DNA from: Emergencia timonensis
GTDB lineage: Bacteria > Bacillota > Clostridia > Peptostreptococcales > Anaerovoracaceae
Length of the DNA stretch: 64,000 bases
Assembly (NCBI RefSeq): GCF_900086585.1
Contig: NZ_FLKM01000009.1
Location: forward strand, 434,001-498,000
Direction: 5' to 3'
Every line of letters begins with the position of its first letter. Within the stretch, counting starts at the first letter, position 1. The notes beneath the pieces were generated by a model. The model saw only the letters and a list, made by a program, of their open reading frames with translations, made no database searches and was not told the origin of the DNA. A program made the translations under genes and the position numbers. Shown piece by piece: positions 8,604 to 17,543 of the stretch.

Positions 8604-8632
8604 GAAAAAACTGCCGGTCAGGCAGTTTTTCT
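8604..8632. terminator. Bidirectional terminator between convergent genes
   Basis: AAAACTGCC-GGTCA-GGCAGTTTTT, T-run on both strands; serves the reductase (plus) and the histidine kinase (minus). Confidence 0.85.
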
Positions 8633-8636
8633 TTGT

Positions 8637-9965
8637 TTATGTATAATTGGGGTAAAGGAGGATGGAAGAAGTAAAAACATCTTCGTTATGGGAAAATTCA
8701 GCAATGCCGCCGTACTTTGCCGCGGCGGCTTTGATGCTGGACAGCCCTATGCCTTCAGCGTAATTTCTGCCCGCCTTGGTTGAAAGATATCTGCCATCAT
8801 CTCGAAGCACGATATTTCCAAAGTTGTTTTCCATGCGGATGAATATCTTTTCGTGCTTCTCCACGACTTTGAGTCGAATGAACTGCTCTGAACTGGCGTC
8901 GAGGGCAGCAGCAATTGCATTTTCCCAGAGATTTCCTAAGATTACGGCAAGATCACTGCCGGATACGCCGGGATTCTTAGACAGAGACAGGGAGAGGATT
9001 GTCTTGATTCCTGACTGTTTTGCCAGGGCCTGATAGCGGCTGCAGATCGTATCTGCGGCAAAGTTGCAGCACAAAGGCGGCTGTATATTCTTGCTGATGG
9101 AATCCTCGTAGTCCTGCAGATATTCCCGCGCCTTTGCCACATTACCTTCTGCCAGGAGACCTTTCAACACTTCTACATGCTGACGCCGGTCGTGACGAAT
9201 TCTTCTCATTTCCTCTGCGTGAGCTTCCAGATCCTCCATACGGGTCTTCTGCAGATCAAACTGATGAGCCAGGAACTTTCTGCGTTCCTGTTCTCCGATA
9301 GCCTTCTCTGCATTATTCAATGCGCTGGACATCTGAGAATAGGTCAGGAAAGAACAGAAAACGATAAAGCCCTTCAGGATACAGCTGACAGCAACGCCAA
9401 CCATATCTCCTGGAAGAATTACGCTTTGCAGCCATAACAGAAAAGAAAACATCACTGGAAGAATACAGAGCCTCCACATATGTGGGATAAACAGCCTCCT
9501 GACCTTCAGATAGAGCTTTCGCATGTAACAGTAAAAAGGATACCAGAATAGAATGAGGGGCGAGCCAAAAAATAGAACATCTTTATAAATATAGAGACCA
9601 GAGGACGCCGCTGGCATCCAGATGGCATAGAACAGGTAGGAGACAGACGCGCAGAAAAAGAGAAAGCTGAAGGTCATGCAGATGAGGAAAAAGAGCCAGA
9701 TGCGGTTTTCCTTTGTAACTTTGTACAAATACTGCCAGCCACACAGGATGCACACGCCATACATGAAAATGTAATAATCCTCTCCCCAAAGTGCAACACA
9801 GGCAGAAAAAACACATCCATTAAGGCTCGCGAATATCAGGCTCTGGATCAGAATTATGGACCATTTTTTTATTAATGCATCTCTTACGACACAAAAACAC
9901 AGCAGAGCAGCGCTGCCGCTAATGATAAAGGTAACTAAAAATGCAGACAGATAAGATTCTAGCAC
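8637..9965 (-). CDS. GHKL-type sensor histidine kinase (AgrC/CitA-like fold)
   Basis: 442 residues. The first about 215 are six TM helices without a recognisable extracellular domain, followed by a coiled coil (EKAIGEQERRKFLAHQFDLQ) and the H-box RRIRHDRRQHVEVL (phospho-acceptor His in RHDRRQH), then a HATPase with an N-box NLWENAIAAAL and the G-box GIGLSSIKAAAAKYGG. This is the HPK10-like class that pairs with LytTR regulators. GTG start behind GGAGGACGAGAC, overlapping the end of the response-regulator gene. No peptide-pheromone gene is visible beside it, so the signal is unknown. Confidence 0.88.
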   Translation of the reverse strand: MLESYLSAFLVTFIISGSAALLCFCVVRDALIKKWSIILIQSLIFASLNGCVFSACVALWGEDYYIFMYGVCILCGWQYLYKVTKENRIWLFFLICMTFSFLFFCASVSYLFYAIWMPAASSGLYIYKDVLFFGSPLILFWYPFYCYMRKLYLKVRRLFIPHMWRLCILPVMFSFLLWLQSVILPGDMVGVAVSCILKGFIVFCSFLTYSQMSSALNNAEKAIGEQERRKFLAHQFDLQKTRMEDLEAHAEEMRRIRHDRRQHVEVLKGLLAEGNVAKAREYLQDYEDSISKNIQPPLCCNFAADTICSRYQALAKQSGIKTILSLSLSKNPGVSGSDLAVILGNLWENAIAAALDASSEQFIRLKVVEKHEKIFIRMENNFGNIVLRDDGRYLSTKAGRNYAEGIGLSSIKAAAAKYGGIAEFSHNEDVFTSSILLYPNYT

Positions 9966-10681
9966 GTCTCGTCCTCCATTTTGCTGAATAGGTAGTCCAG
10001 ATAAATATTTTTGATCTGGGAACGTTTATCTCTGGAAATTGGAATTTCGCGATTATCCTTCATAAGAAAGACCTCCCCTTCAATGCGCTGTACGTAATTC
10101 ATATTAATTAAAAAACAGCGATAGCATTTGAGAAAAGTGTCGCTGGGCAAAGTCTGTTCCAATGCTGTCAGCGATTGGGTAACGTTAATCTCTCCTCGTA
10201 TGGTGCTGATGATGGTCTTGTGACCGTAGACTTCGATATAGCGGATGCCATCAACATCTACGTTCAGTTCAGAACGTCCGATATTGACCCTTATGTATTT
10301 TTTCTCTAACTCTCCAATTTTATTGCAGCGGCCAACTGCCTCACAGAAGGATTCCCAGGTTATCGGTTTGATTAGGTAATGAGCAGCCGCAAGATCAAAA
10401 CCTTCTGCATAGTGTTCACGGCTGGTAGTCGTGAAAATGAGGGTGCCGTTATATCCTTTGCCTCTGAGGATGTTTGCAGCGTCAATACCTGAGGCGCCCT
10501 CCATATAAATATCCAGGAACAAAATGTCTGCATGCATCACTTCTTTGCTCTGCAGTAAAGCGCCGGCATTTTCATACTGTAAGGTCTGTAATTTTAATTT
10601 CTTTTCTTTCCCGTAGCGAGCGCAGTATTCTGTAAGTACTCTGCGATCCTCTGCAAGATCGTCACAAATCAAAGCCAGCAT
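9959..10681 (-). CDS. LytTR response regulator (REC plus LytTR DNA-binding domain)
   Basis: 240 residues from the ATG at 10681, chosen because AAGGGAAG lies just upstream and because the REC domain starts there (MLALICDDLAEDR). The receiver has the acidic pair DD near the N-terminus and the phospho-acceptor Asp in DILFLDIYMEG. The C-terminal LytTR domain includes IRYIEVYGHKTIISTIRGEI and FLKCYRCFLINMNYVQRIEG. Co-transcribed with the downstream kinase through a short overlap. LytTR regulators usually bind paired direct repeats; I did not find a convincing target. Confidence 0.9.
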   Translation of the reverse strand: MLALICDDLAEDRRVLTEYCARYGKEKKLKLQTLQYENAGALLQSKEVMHADILFLDIYMEGASGIDAANILRGKGYNGTLIFTTTSREHYAEGFDLAAAHYLIKPITWESFCEAVGRCNKIGELEKKYIRVNIGRSELNVDVDGIRYIEVYGHKTIISTIRGEINVTQSLTALEQTLPSDTFLKCYRCFLINMNYVQRIEGEVFLMKDNREIPISRDKRSQIKNIYLDYLFSKMEDETC

Positions 10682-10803
10682 TAGAACACTTCCCTTCAAT
10701 AATCGTTTTTTACAGTATACCATGATTTACGTCGCTTTTGCGGTATTTTCCATACGGTTTAAGGTGTTATTCAACGGCTTAAGTAATTTGTTTCTCTAAC
10801 TAC

Positions 10804-10860
10804 TTGACCTGTCGTAGTAGTTGTGTTATGATGAGACTATAAATTACTACGACAGTCGTA
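10804..10860 (+). promoter_or_regulatory. PadR-gene promoter with overlapping operators
   Basis: TTGACC (10804-10809), 17 nt, TATGAT (10827-10832). TGTCGTAGT occurs inside the spacer (10810-10818) and its inverse ACTACGACA at 10846-10854; in addition TACGAC-A-GTCGTA (10848-10860) is a perfect palindrome. A further half-site (AGTCGTA) follows near 10868. The sites bracket the -10 box and start, fitting autorepression by the PadR protein encoded next. Confidence 0.7.
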
Positions 10861-10895
10861 CTACTATAGTCGTAATAGAGCTTGAGGTGAGAATA

Positions 10896-11231
10896 TTGAT
10901 TAGCAGTGACGTTATCAGAGGGTACAACGATACCATCATCCTGTTTCTGCTCATGGATCAGCCTTCTTACGGTTACCAGGTTTCCAAGATGATCAGAGAG
11001 CTTTCCGAAGAAAAATATATCATCAAAGAGACGACGCTGTATTCTGCTTTTACCAGACTGGAAAAGAATGGGTATGTGGAATCCTTTGCAGGAAGAGGTG
11101 AATCCGGCGGCAAACAGAGGACCTATTACAGGATAACCGAAGAGGGAAGACGATACTATGAAGAGAAATGCTTGGAATGGCAAGTGACAAAAGAAGTAGT
11201 AGAGAGATTTATCAGAAAGAAGGAGCTATAA
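10896..11231 (+). CDS. PadR-family transcriptional regulator
   Basis: I choose TTG 10896 (about 111 residues) because GAGGTGAG lies just upstream; the longer frame from 10821 would begin inside the promoter. The winged helix matches PadR: FLLMDQPSYGYQVSKMI, TTLYSAFTRLEKNGYVES, then KQRTYYRITEEGRRYYEE for the wing and last helix. Its stop overlaps the ATG of the next gene (TAATG), the classical PadR plus permease-prefix protein arrangement. Likely autoregulated through the operators at 10810-10870. Confidence 0.88.
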   Translation: MISSDVIRGYNDTIILFLLMDQPSYGYQVSKMIRELSEEKYIIKETTLYSAFTRLEKNGYVESFAGRGESGGKQRTYYRITEEGRRYYEEKCLEWQVTKEVVERFIRKKEL

Positions 11232-12220
11232 TGGAGATTATTTTAAATTACTTAGACAGCATGTTTACACAGCTTCCGGACACGGAAGAAGTCAGAAAAG
11301 CAAAAGGGGAAATGGCTTCAATGATGGAAGACAAATATGTAGAACTGAAAGCGGAAGGCAAAAGCGAGAACGAAGCCATCGGTATCGTCATTTCGGAATT
11401 CGGAAATATGGAGGAATTAATCAGAGAACTGGGAATCAGGGAGAAATCCGCGCCTTCCATTACAATTAACGAAGATAAGAGAAAGCCATCGATGAAAATC
11501 AACTTGAGTCGGGGCAAGGAGTATCTGGACGACATGAGGCAGTATGCCAGAAAGATTGGAATCGGCGTAGTGCTCTGCACCTGCTCTCCCATTCTTCTCA
11601 TCAACAGTGGCGTACGAACTGATGCTGCCGCGCCGACAGCCATGGGACTAATCGTGCTTTTCGGCATGGTTGCTGCAGCGGTCGTTCTTTTCATCGTCAA
11701 TGGGGTTTCTATGTCGAAATACGAATACCTGCAGCAAGAAGTCTTTGAACTGGAACCGGGCGCTAAAACTATATTTGGGAAAATGCAGGAGGAAGCAAGA
11801 TCAACTTTCGGACGGAAAATGGCAATAGGTGTCAGCCTTATCATTATCGGCGTGATTCCAGCAATTGTCGCAGGGATTATCTTTGACGAGTCACAAGCCG
11901 CAAAGATTGGCGCTGCCGTTTCACTGCTGCTATTATTCGTAGCGGCAGGCGTCTACATTCTAATTACAGCCGGCATGCCCTATGGGTGTTACGACGTGCT
12001 CCTGCAAAAAGGCGACTATACAGTTGAAAGGAAGAAAAACAAACTGATCGACAAGGTTGCGGCAATTTACTGGCCCTTGATTGTTGCTATTTACTTAGCT
12101 TACAGCTTCCTGACGGAGGACTGGGGCAGGAGCTGGATCATCTGGCCGGTGGCAGGCGTGCTCTTCGGCGCCATCGCCGGAATCTGCAGTATCAGTTCGA
12201 AGAACGAAAATGATCGCTGA
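11231..12220 (+). CDS. Permease-prefix-domain membrane protein, co-operonic with PadR
   Basis: 329 residues from ATG 11231, which overlaps the PadR stop and follows AGAAGGAGCT. The N-terminal about 80 residues are the soluble permease prefix domain (LDSMFTQLPDTEEV then ISEFGNMEELIRELG), commonly found next to PadR regulators. After a linker come about six TM helices in pairs (about 120-140, 150-170, 210-230, 240-262, 285-303, 310-325). No ABC partner is present, so it may act alone. Role likely in envelope stress, by analogy. The 3' end overlaps the convergent DUF6512-like gene by 29 bp. Confidence 0.75.
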   Translation: MEIILNYLDSMFTQLPDTEEVRKAKGEMASMMEDKYVELKAEGKSENEAIGIVISEFGNMEELIRELGIREKSAPSITINEDKRKPSMKINLSRGKEYLDDMRQYARKIGIGVVLCTCSPILLINSGVRTDAAAPTAMGLIVLFGMVAAAVVLFIVNGVSMSKYEYLQQEVFELEPGAKTIFGKMQEEARSTFGRKMAIGVSLIIIGVIPAIVAGIIFDESQAAKIGAAVSLLLLFVAAGVYILITAGMPYGCYDVLLQKGDYTVERKKNKLIDKVAAIYWPLIVAIYLAYSFLTEDWGRSWIIWPVAGVLFGAIAGICSISSKNENDR

Positions 12221-12698
12221 ACAAGGGATGGTCAGGCGGATAAAAGGTAAAAAACGACATGGCCAGTGCGATGAGAAAGAGCAGCAGACTGCCGGACAGA
12301 TTTGCTGCTGGCAGAACGCGAAGATTGCTGGCAGTCAAATAGTAATCCAGACCAAAAGCAGTCAATGTGGCAATTACGAAAGCAGCCATACCTATTCGGC
12401 AGACATTCCTTCGCAAGGCCTTTACGGATAAATTTAATAGCAACACGATGATAAACATCCCGGCGAAGAGGGAAACCGCTTTGATCGGGATGAAATTTTT
12501 TTCATACTGTCCATAATGTTCATATTCTACCAGTACCCAGAGCATGTACGGTGTAAAGAGCAGCTTCAGATGTTGAAAGACACTGCTGTTGACAGGAGCC
12601 AGGACTGCGATAAATGGATTTTTATCAGACCACTCATATGTATGCTGCAGTATGATACCGATTATCATGGTAAAAAACACGCCGTAGATTTTTATCAA
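12192..12698 (-). CDS. DUF6512-like integral membrane protein, copy 1
   Basis: Start set at TTG 12698 (168 residues) because GAGGTGATT lies just before it. Five TM helices. Shared with the paralogue at 16787-17296: an E-W pair in the first loop (HTYEWS / HFVYEWT), SSVFQHLKLLFTPYMLWVLVE against STFQHLKLFFFPYLLWIFVE, an Asn-x-x-Pro-x-Lys-Ala segment, and the tail FTFYPPDxxLF. The family name is from memory; function is unknown. Convergent overlap of 29 bp with the permease-prefix gene. Confidence 0.65.
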   Translation of the reverse strand: MIKIYGVFFTMIIGIILQHTYEWSDKNPFIAVLAPVNSSVFQHLKLLFTPYMLWVLVEYEHYGQYEKNFIPIKAVSLFAGMFIIVLLLNLSVKALRRNVCRIGMAAFVIATLTAFGLDYYLTASNLRVLPAANLSGSLLLFLIALAMSFFTFYPPDHPLFSDHFRSSN

Positions 12699-12729
12699 AT
12701 AAATCACCTCATCATATTGTATGTCGTGC

Positions 12730-12758
12730 TTGCTAATCTGTGCCAAATGTTATACAAT
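12730..12758 (+). promoter_or_regulatory. Promoter of metY
   Basis: TTGCTA (12730-12735), 17 nt, TACAAT (12753-12758), 35 nt before the ATG. No S-box or other riboswitch fits in the short leader. Confidence 0.6.
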
Positions 12759-12793
12759 ATTAGGCAAAGATTTTATCGTAAGGAAGTGAAATA

Positions 12794-14077
12794 ATGACGG
12801 ATTATAAATTCAATACCAACTGTATCCAGGCAGGATACAAGGCAGAAAGCGGGCAGCCACAGGTACTGCCTATCGTTCAGAATACTACATACAGATATTA
12901 TAACGCTGAGGATGTAGCAAAGCTCTTTGATCTGGAAAGTGCAGATTTCATGTACACAAGGCTGGGCAGCCCTACGGTCAACGCATTAGAAGCAAAGATG
13001 GCGGCATTAGAAGGCGGTACTGCGGCAATTGCAGCTAGCGCAGGCCAGGCGGCAAACCTGATTACCATGCTGAATATCTGCGAAGCGGGAGATCACATTA
13101 TCGCCTGCGCCAACATCTATGGGGGAACGCACAATCTCTTTGGCGTGACCATGAAGAAGATGGGCATTGAGACAACCTTTATCGACCAGGATATTACCAA
13201 GGACGAGATCGTCGCTTTGGCAAAGGAGAATACCAAGGCGCTCTTTGGCGAATCTTTGGGCAACCCTGCTCTGACTGTTCTCGACATTGAGAAGTTCAGT
13301 GCTGCAGCGAAGGAAATCGGCGTCCCTCTTGTAGTGGACAACACCTTGGCATCTCCGTATCTCTGCCAGCCGCTGAAATACGGAGCAGATATTGTCACTC
13401 ATTCGACAACCAAATGGGCTGACGGCCATGCCACTTCCGTAGGGGGCATGGTTGTGGAAGGCGGCAGTTTTGATTGGAACAAATATGCCGACAAGTTTCC
13501 AGGCATGGTAGAACCAGACGAGAGCTATCACGGCATCAAATATTACGAGAAGTTTGGTAAGCAGGCCTTCTGCCTGAAGCTGAGAGCCCAGATGCTGCGC
13601 GATTTGGGATGCACCATGTCTCCGATGAACGCTTTTCTCACCTTCCAGGGTCTTGATACCCTGCATCTGCGCATGGAAAGACATAGTGAAAATGCCATGG
13701 CGTTAGCTGAGTTCCTGCAGAAGCATTCGAAGGTAGATTGGGTCAAATATCCCGGACTTCCCGGCGACGATGACTACGAAAGAGCACAGAAGTACCTTCC
13801 TAAGGGAGCCAGCGGCGTCCTCAGCTTTGGTGTCAAAGGCGGTAAGGCGGCAGGCGAAGAATTCCTTAAGAATTTGAAGCTGGCCAGCATCGTAGTGCAT
13901 GTGGGAGATATCCGCACCAGCGTGCTTCACCCAGCATCCACTACCCACAGACAGCTCAGCGAAGAAGATCAGCTTGCAGGAGGCATCAAGCCAGAGCTGA
14001 TTAGAGTGTCCGTCGGTTGCGAAGACATCGAAGATATCCTGTCAGACTTTGACCAGGCTTTATATCAAGTAAAATAA
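12794..14077 (+). CDS. metY: O-acetylhomoserine sulfhydrylase (aminocarboxypropyltransferase)
   Basis: 427 residues, the normal length for MetY and longer than MetB/MetC. PLP fold type I. The Schiff-base lysine lies in HSTTKWADGH; the substrate and cofactor pocket residues are in TRLGSPTVNALEAKMAALEGG and VVDNTLASPYLCQPL; the C-terminal region VHVGDIRTSVLHPASTTH is typical. It makes homocysteine from O-acetylhomoserine and sulfide in the cytosol. It stands alone with its own promoter and terminator. Confidence 0.92.
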   Translation: MTDYKFNTNCIQAGYKAESGQPQVLPIVQNTTYRYYNAEDVAKLFDLESADFMYTRLGSPTVNALEAKMAALEGGTAAIAASAGQAANLITMLNICEAGDHIIACANIYGGTHNLFGVTMKKMGIETTFIDQDITKDEIVALAKENTKALFGESLGNPALTVLDIEKFSAAAKEIGVPLVVDNTLASPYLCQPLKYGADIVTHSTTKWADGHATSVGGMVVEGGSFDWNKYADKFPGMVEPDESYHGIKYYEKFGKQAFCLKLRAQMLRDLGCTMSPMNAFLTFQGLDTLHLRMERHSENAMALAEFLQKHSKVDWVKYPGLPGDDDYERAQKYLPKGASGVLSFGVKGGKAAGEEFLKNLKLASIVVHVGDIRTSVLHPASTTHRQLSEEDQLAGGIKPELIRVSVGCEDIEDILSDFDQALYQVK

Positions 14078-14126
14078 GAATTGTATAATAAAGAAGTGCT
14101 ATTGAAATCCATTAAGCTGAAATGAA

Positions 14127-14163
14127 AAACACCCCAGACTTAAAAAAGTTTGGGGTGTTGTAC
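14127..14163. terminator. Terminator between metY and the convergent surface-protein gene
   Basis: ACACCCCAGACTT and AAGTTTGGGGTGT pair around an A-rich loop. The T-run is better on the minus strand, so it mainly ends the surface-protein transcript, but it can serve both. Confidence 0.7.
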
Positions 14164-14225
14164 TTCGCAAATTGTCAAGTGCTAAACAATTAGAGAATGA
14201 TGCGATCTAAAAATGTTCTTTTGAT

Positions 14226-16505
14226 TTAGTTTGGAGTAACAAATGCAGATACATGCCCTGGATATGAAAATTCTTTCTCTAATTCCGGACAAACAACGTT
14301 TCCCATATAGTGATTGCGTCCAAACACAAGTCCGTCATCTTTTACCCATTCAAAGGTTACGTCGTATCGTGTTCCGTTAAATTCAATTTGAACTCCTGTA
14401 TACCATTCTTTTGCAGCCTCCAAGGTGTCAAAATAAAAGGTACTTGCCGATTTGCCATCAATGCGTTCGCCATCTTTATATACCTTGAATTCTTCCGTTT
14501 CTATTCCGATCCAAACACCACTGGCTGGCATAATAAACTCATAATACGTAGCTAATGTAGGAAAATCAGTATGACCGTTCAATTCTACGCCATTCATTTT
14601 AACGTATTTTACAGCAACATAGTCCCTTATATATGGAATGAAATAGACCTTTTGGCCGGGCTTCGCATCTTCAATCTTAGTACTTTGGTCCAATTCAGTA
14701 GCAGCAAAGGCAGTGATATTTTGATGGAAGTTTATATCTATTGGATACAGTCCTTCACTAGCTGGAATATGATTACTAAAAACAGCATCATACCATTGAC
14801 TGCTATCGCAATTAAATATTAAATTGCTCGGCACTGGATTAGCATAGATGTTTCCACTGCTGGAACTCTGCAGCATCAGCCCTGGATAAAAATGGTTCAC
14901 TGTAACTGTTCCAAAACACATACTATTAATCCAACTATTTCCTTTATAAAACAATACTCGATTGTCGTCTGAATAATGACCATTACTTACATTGAATACA
15001 CTATCTGAGTCAGATGGACTTACAATTTTATCTCCTCCCACAAAGAGACTGCCATTACTGATTACTAATTGGGTCTTTGTGGATAAGGCATTTAATGTAG
15101 GCATAGATATTTCAGGTGAAATAGTTACATCCTCCTCCTTTATATGAGTGAATATTGAGTAGTCACCTAAAACATTCTCCTGAGACGTAAAAATATCTAA
15201 TCTACCATAAACTGACAGTGCTAACTGGCCTTCACCATTATAAGTCCAATACGCCGCAAGACCTTCTTCGTTTACCGGCTGTGACAGTCCCATGAGTGAT
15301 CCACTTTCCTTACTCCCTATAATAGGCTGCCCTCCAACAATTACAGTGCATCCATCCTTTAATGTCAATTGACCTGACTGCACTAAATCAGAATAGGTTG
15401 CCACTTCTACATAGGACTCACACTCCATAACAATTTGATTTTCTTCATCTGCCACCAATTCGCCTTCTTCCTCTGACGGATTAAGCTCTTTGGTTTCTTC
15501 TAAAGCTTCGTCTGTAGGTACTTCTGGTTCTGTTACATCAACTGGAGGCTCCTCTGGATTTTCTGGATTTTCTGGATTTTCTGGCCCTGGTTCATCCGGA
15601 TTAACTATTGGCGGATTCTCTATATCTGGATTCTCTGGAGTTGTAATAGGAGGCTCTGGATCAGCAGGAGGAGTTTCAGGATCGGTATTCGTTTCTTCCT
15701 CCATCTTTGTATAACCTGCACGCTTTATATATACTTTTTTCACTACGTTAGAAATTCTGCCTTCATTGATGAGTTGACCGTCTTTCCCAATCTTTAAATC
15801 GGCACCTTTTCCCAAAATAATCTCAGAACCTTTTAAAACATGTATGGGGGTATTTACGGTTAAATTCTTTGAAATAAGTATTTTCTTAGTATTTTTTCGT
15901 ACAGCTAAGGTGAGTGCAGCAACTGTAGACACCTTTTTTGCTCCTTTAATGGTAAAGGTCTCTTTGCCGCCTGTAAGTTTCTTCGATTTTGCAGAAATGG
16001 TTGCAGATCCGTTTCCAACAACTTTGACAATCCCGTTTTTATAAACTTTTGCCACTTTTTTATTTGACGATGTCCACTTTACCTGACTGTTCTTAACCTT
16101 TTTATTAGTCAGTTTCATTTTAGCGGCTGTACCAGTTTCCATTGCAATGACATTGGTCTTTCTCTTGACGACTGTAACACTTACTTTTTTTATAACGCTA
16201 GGTTTTGCTATTGATTTGATTGTAATGGTAGCATGACCAAGATTTTTAGCAGTAATTTTTCCTTTTGATGAGACTATCGCAACTTTCTGCTTCGATGACC
16301 GATATTGATAACCCTTTTTAGAAATGCTCTTGCTGCTAGCTGTTGGCTTTAGTTGATAGCTCTTGTTCAGTTCTAAAGTGATTTTTACTTTAGAAACCTT
16401 GATTTTTCCTTTTGAGACAGCACCAAAACTAACCGCGGTGAAACTGGTAAACACCAGCACAAAACATAATAAAACGGATATAATTTTATGAGATTTAATT
16501 TTCAT
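14226..16505 (-). CDS. Secreted Ig-like (BIG2-type) surface protein with PEN-rich linker
   Basis: 759 residues. Basic N-terminus plus hydrophobic core (about 8-27) form a signal peptide. Residues about 30-112 and 115-195 look like two BIG2-type Ig-like repeats (SSKQKVAIVSSKGKITAKNLG; TSSNKKVAKVYKNGIVKVVG), very lysine-rich. A beta-rich stretch follows (ITISKN-like, VYIKRAGY), then a Pro/Glu/Asn-rich linker (about 275-345, with PEN repeats) and a large C-terminal region of about 400 residues without a recognised domain. No LPXTG motif and no C-terminal TM helix, so attachment is either by the basic Ig domains or not at all. Own terminator; its neighbours are unrelated. Confidence 0.75.
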   Translation of the reverse strand: MKIKSHKIISVLLCFVLVFTSFTAVSFGAVSKGKIKVSKVKITLELNKSYQLKPTASSKSISKKGYQYRSSKQKVAIVSSKGKITAKNLGHATITIKSIAKPSVIKKVSVTVVKRKTNVIAMETGTAAKMKLTNKKVKNSQVKWTSSNKKVAKVYKNGIVKVVGNGSATISAKSKKLTGGKETFTIKGAKKVSTVAALTLAVRKNTKKILISKNLTVNTPIHVLKGSEIILGKGADLKIGKDGQLINEGRISNVVKKVYIKRAGYTKMEEETNTDPETPPADPEPPITTPENPDIENPPIVNPDEPGPENPENPENPEEPPVDVTEPEVPTDEALEETKELNPSEEEGELVADEENQIVMECESYVEVATYSDLVQSGQLTLKDGCTVIVGGQPIIGSKESGSLMGLSQPVNEEGLAAYWTYNGEGQLALSVYGRLDIFTSQENVLGDYSIFTHIKEEDVTISPEISMPTLNALSTKTQLVISNGSLFVGGDKIVSPSDSDSVFNVSNGHYSDDNRVLFYKGNSWINSMCFGTVTVNHFYPGLMLQSSSSGNIYANPVPSNLIFNCDSSQWYDAVFSNHIPASEGLYPIDINFHQNITAFAATELDQSTKIEDAKPGQKVYFIPYIRDYVAVKYVKMNGVELNGHTDFPTLATYYEFIMPASGVWIGIETEEFKVYKDGERIDGKSASTFYFDTLEAAKEWYTGVQIEFNGTRYDVTFEWVKDDGLVFGRNHYMGNVVCPELEKEFSYPGHVSAFVTPN
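15553..15588. repeat. 9-bp tandem repeat encoding Pro-Glu-Asn
   Basis: TCTGGATTT occurs three times in a row (15553-15579) followed by a degenerate fourth copy. On the coding (minus) strand each unit is one Pro-Glu-Asn triplet in the linker of the surface protein. Copy-number change would keep the reading frame and only alter linker length. Confidence 0.85.
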
Positions 16506-16669
16506 TCGCTCTCCTCCTTTTTAAATATCACAATTTATTGAGATAAAAACATGGTTGCCGAATCCCAAAATAGTAACTCGTTTAGAATAGAAATCCTAAA
16601 ACCTTTATTTTTTGTTCCCTTTCTATTCTACATGATTTCTTTAAGTAACGCAATTTCTTATACATAAAA

Positions 16670-16710
16670 AAAGAAGTAAAACCTGACTTTGCCAAGCTCT
16701 ACTTCTTAAT
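16670..16710 (-). terminator. Terminator of DUF6512-like copy 2
   Basis: AAGAAGTA and TACTTCTT pair; on the minus strand the stem is followed by seven T. Between it and the surface-protein start (16506-16670) I see no gene. Confidence 0.7.
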
Positions 16711-16786
16711 TCTTTGTAAACCAGATAGCCAGTATATTATTTGGACTTAATAACATAGCCATCAATATGACACTTCTTTTATGTTT

Positions 16787-17296
16787 TTAAAGTGTAGGAT
16801 CACGGAACAATTCTAAGTCTGGCGGATAGAAGGTAAAGGCGACAAAGGATACGGTCATGAGTAAGAGCACACAGCCTCCGACCATTGATGCAGCCTTGGA
16901 TGAAAACATCCGCTTATTCATGACGATCATGTAACTGACTAGATACGCTGCCCCAGTCGAAATGAGGAAGACCGCGATATCCAGTACCAGAGTATTAGTT
17001 CCCAGAATAGCCGTGTAACCGTAGAACAAGACCACGATCAAAATCGTACCGCAGAGCGCGCCGATGGCCTTGGCAGGCAGAAGGTTTTTGGCAATAGAGC
17101 CAAATTTCCGCTGTTCAACAAAAATCCAAAGCAGGTAAGGGAAGAAAAACAGCTTTAGATGTTGAAACGTGCTTTCGTCTGTGGCGCTGAAAATGGCGGC
17201 AATGATATTTTCGCCTGTCCACTCGTAGACGAAGTGGAGCAGACAGCCCAAAATGGATGTAAAGAAGAATCCAACTAGTTCATATTTTTTAAACAT
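16787..17296 (-). CDS. DUF6512-like integral membrane protein, copy 2
   Basis: 169 residues from ATG 17296, which follows ACGAGGTGAAATTT. Same length and layout as copy 1 at 12192-12698, with the conserved FQHLKLFFFPYLLWIFVE and FTFYPPDLELF segments but otherwise diverged (visibly less than half identical), so the duplication is old. Five TM helices. Function unknown. Upstream (17340-17415) is a stretch rich in GATTC/GAATC motifs that may be regulatory. Confidence 0.65.
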   Translation of the reverse strand: MFKKYELVGFFFTSILGCLLHFVYEWTGENIIAAIFSATDESTFQHLKLFFFPYLLWIFVEQRKFGSIAKNLLPAKAIGALCGTILIVVLFYGYTAILGTNTLVLDIAVFLISTGAAYLVSYMIVMNKRMFSSKAASMVGGCVLLLMTVSFVAFTFYPPDLELFRDPTL

Positions 17297-17473
17297 AAAT
17301 TTCACCTCGTTATAGTATATCCGATTCAAATGAATTCCTTGCATAAAAAATGAATCGTTCCTGAATATGATTCAAAGATGCATAGAATTTTGAATCAAGT
17401 TTGAATTGAAAGAAAAGTGAAAAAACGATAAAAATAAAATATAGAGTACAAATTAAAAATAAAATGGATTGAG

Positions 17474-17524
17474 AAAGGGATTGCCTGCTTACGAAAACGC
17501 TTCGTAAATCGGCAATCCCTTTCC
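17474..17524 (-). terminator. Long hairpin after the aminotransferase gene
   Basis: AAAGGGATTGCC (17474-17485) pairs perfectly with GGCAATCCCTTT (17511-17522), with a second inner stem (TTACGAA / TTCGTAA). The T-run beyond it on the minus strand is weak, but position and strength fit a terminator. Confidence 0.65.
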
Positions 17525-17543
17525 TGGTTTTGAGGATTTATAA

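Noticed and set aside
12736..12752. Minus-strand TGGCAC in the DUF6512-metY gap as a sigma-54 promoter
   Set aside because: The base positions where TTGC is required read AGCA, and the adjacent genes have ordinary promoters.
12759..12793. SAM riboswitch (S-box) before metY
   Set aside because: The leader is only about 30 nt, too short for any SAM riboswitch.
17338..17343. TTGCAT near DUF6512-like copy 2 as a -12 element
   Set aside because: No GG at the -24 position.
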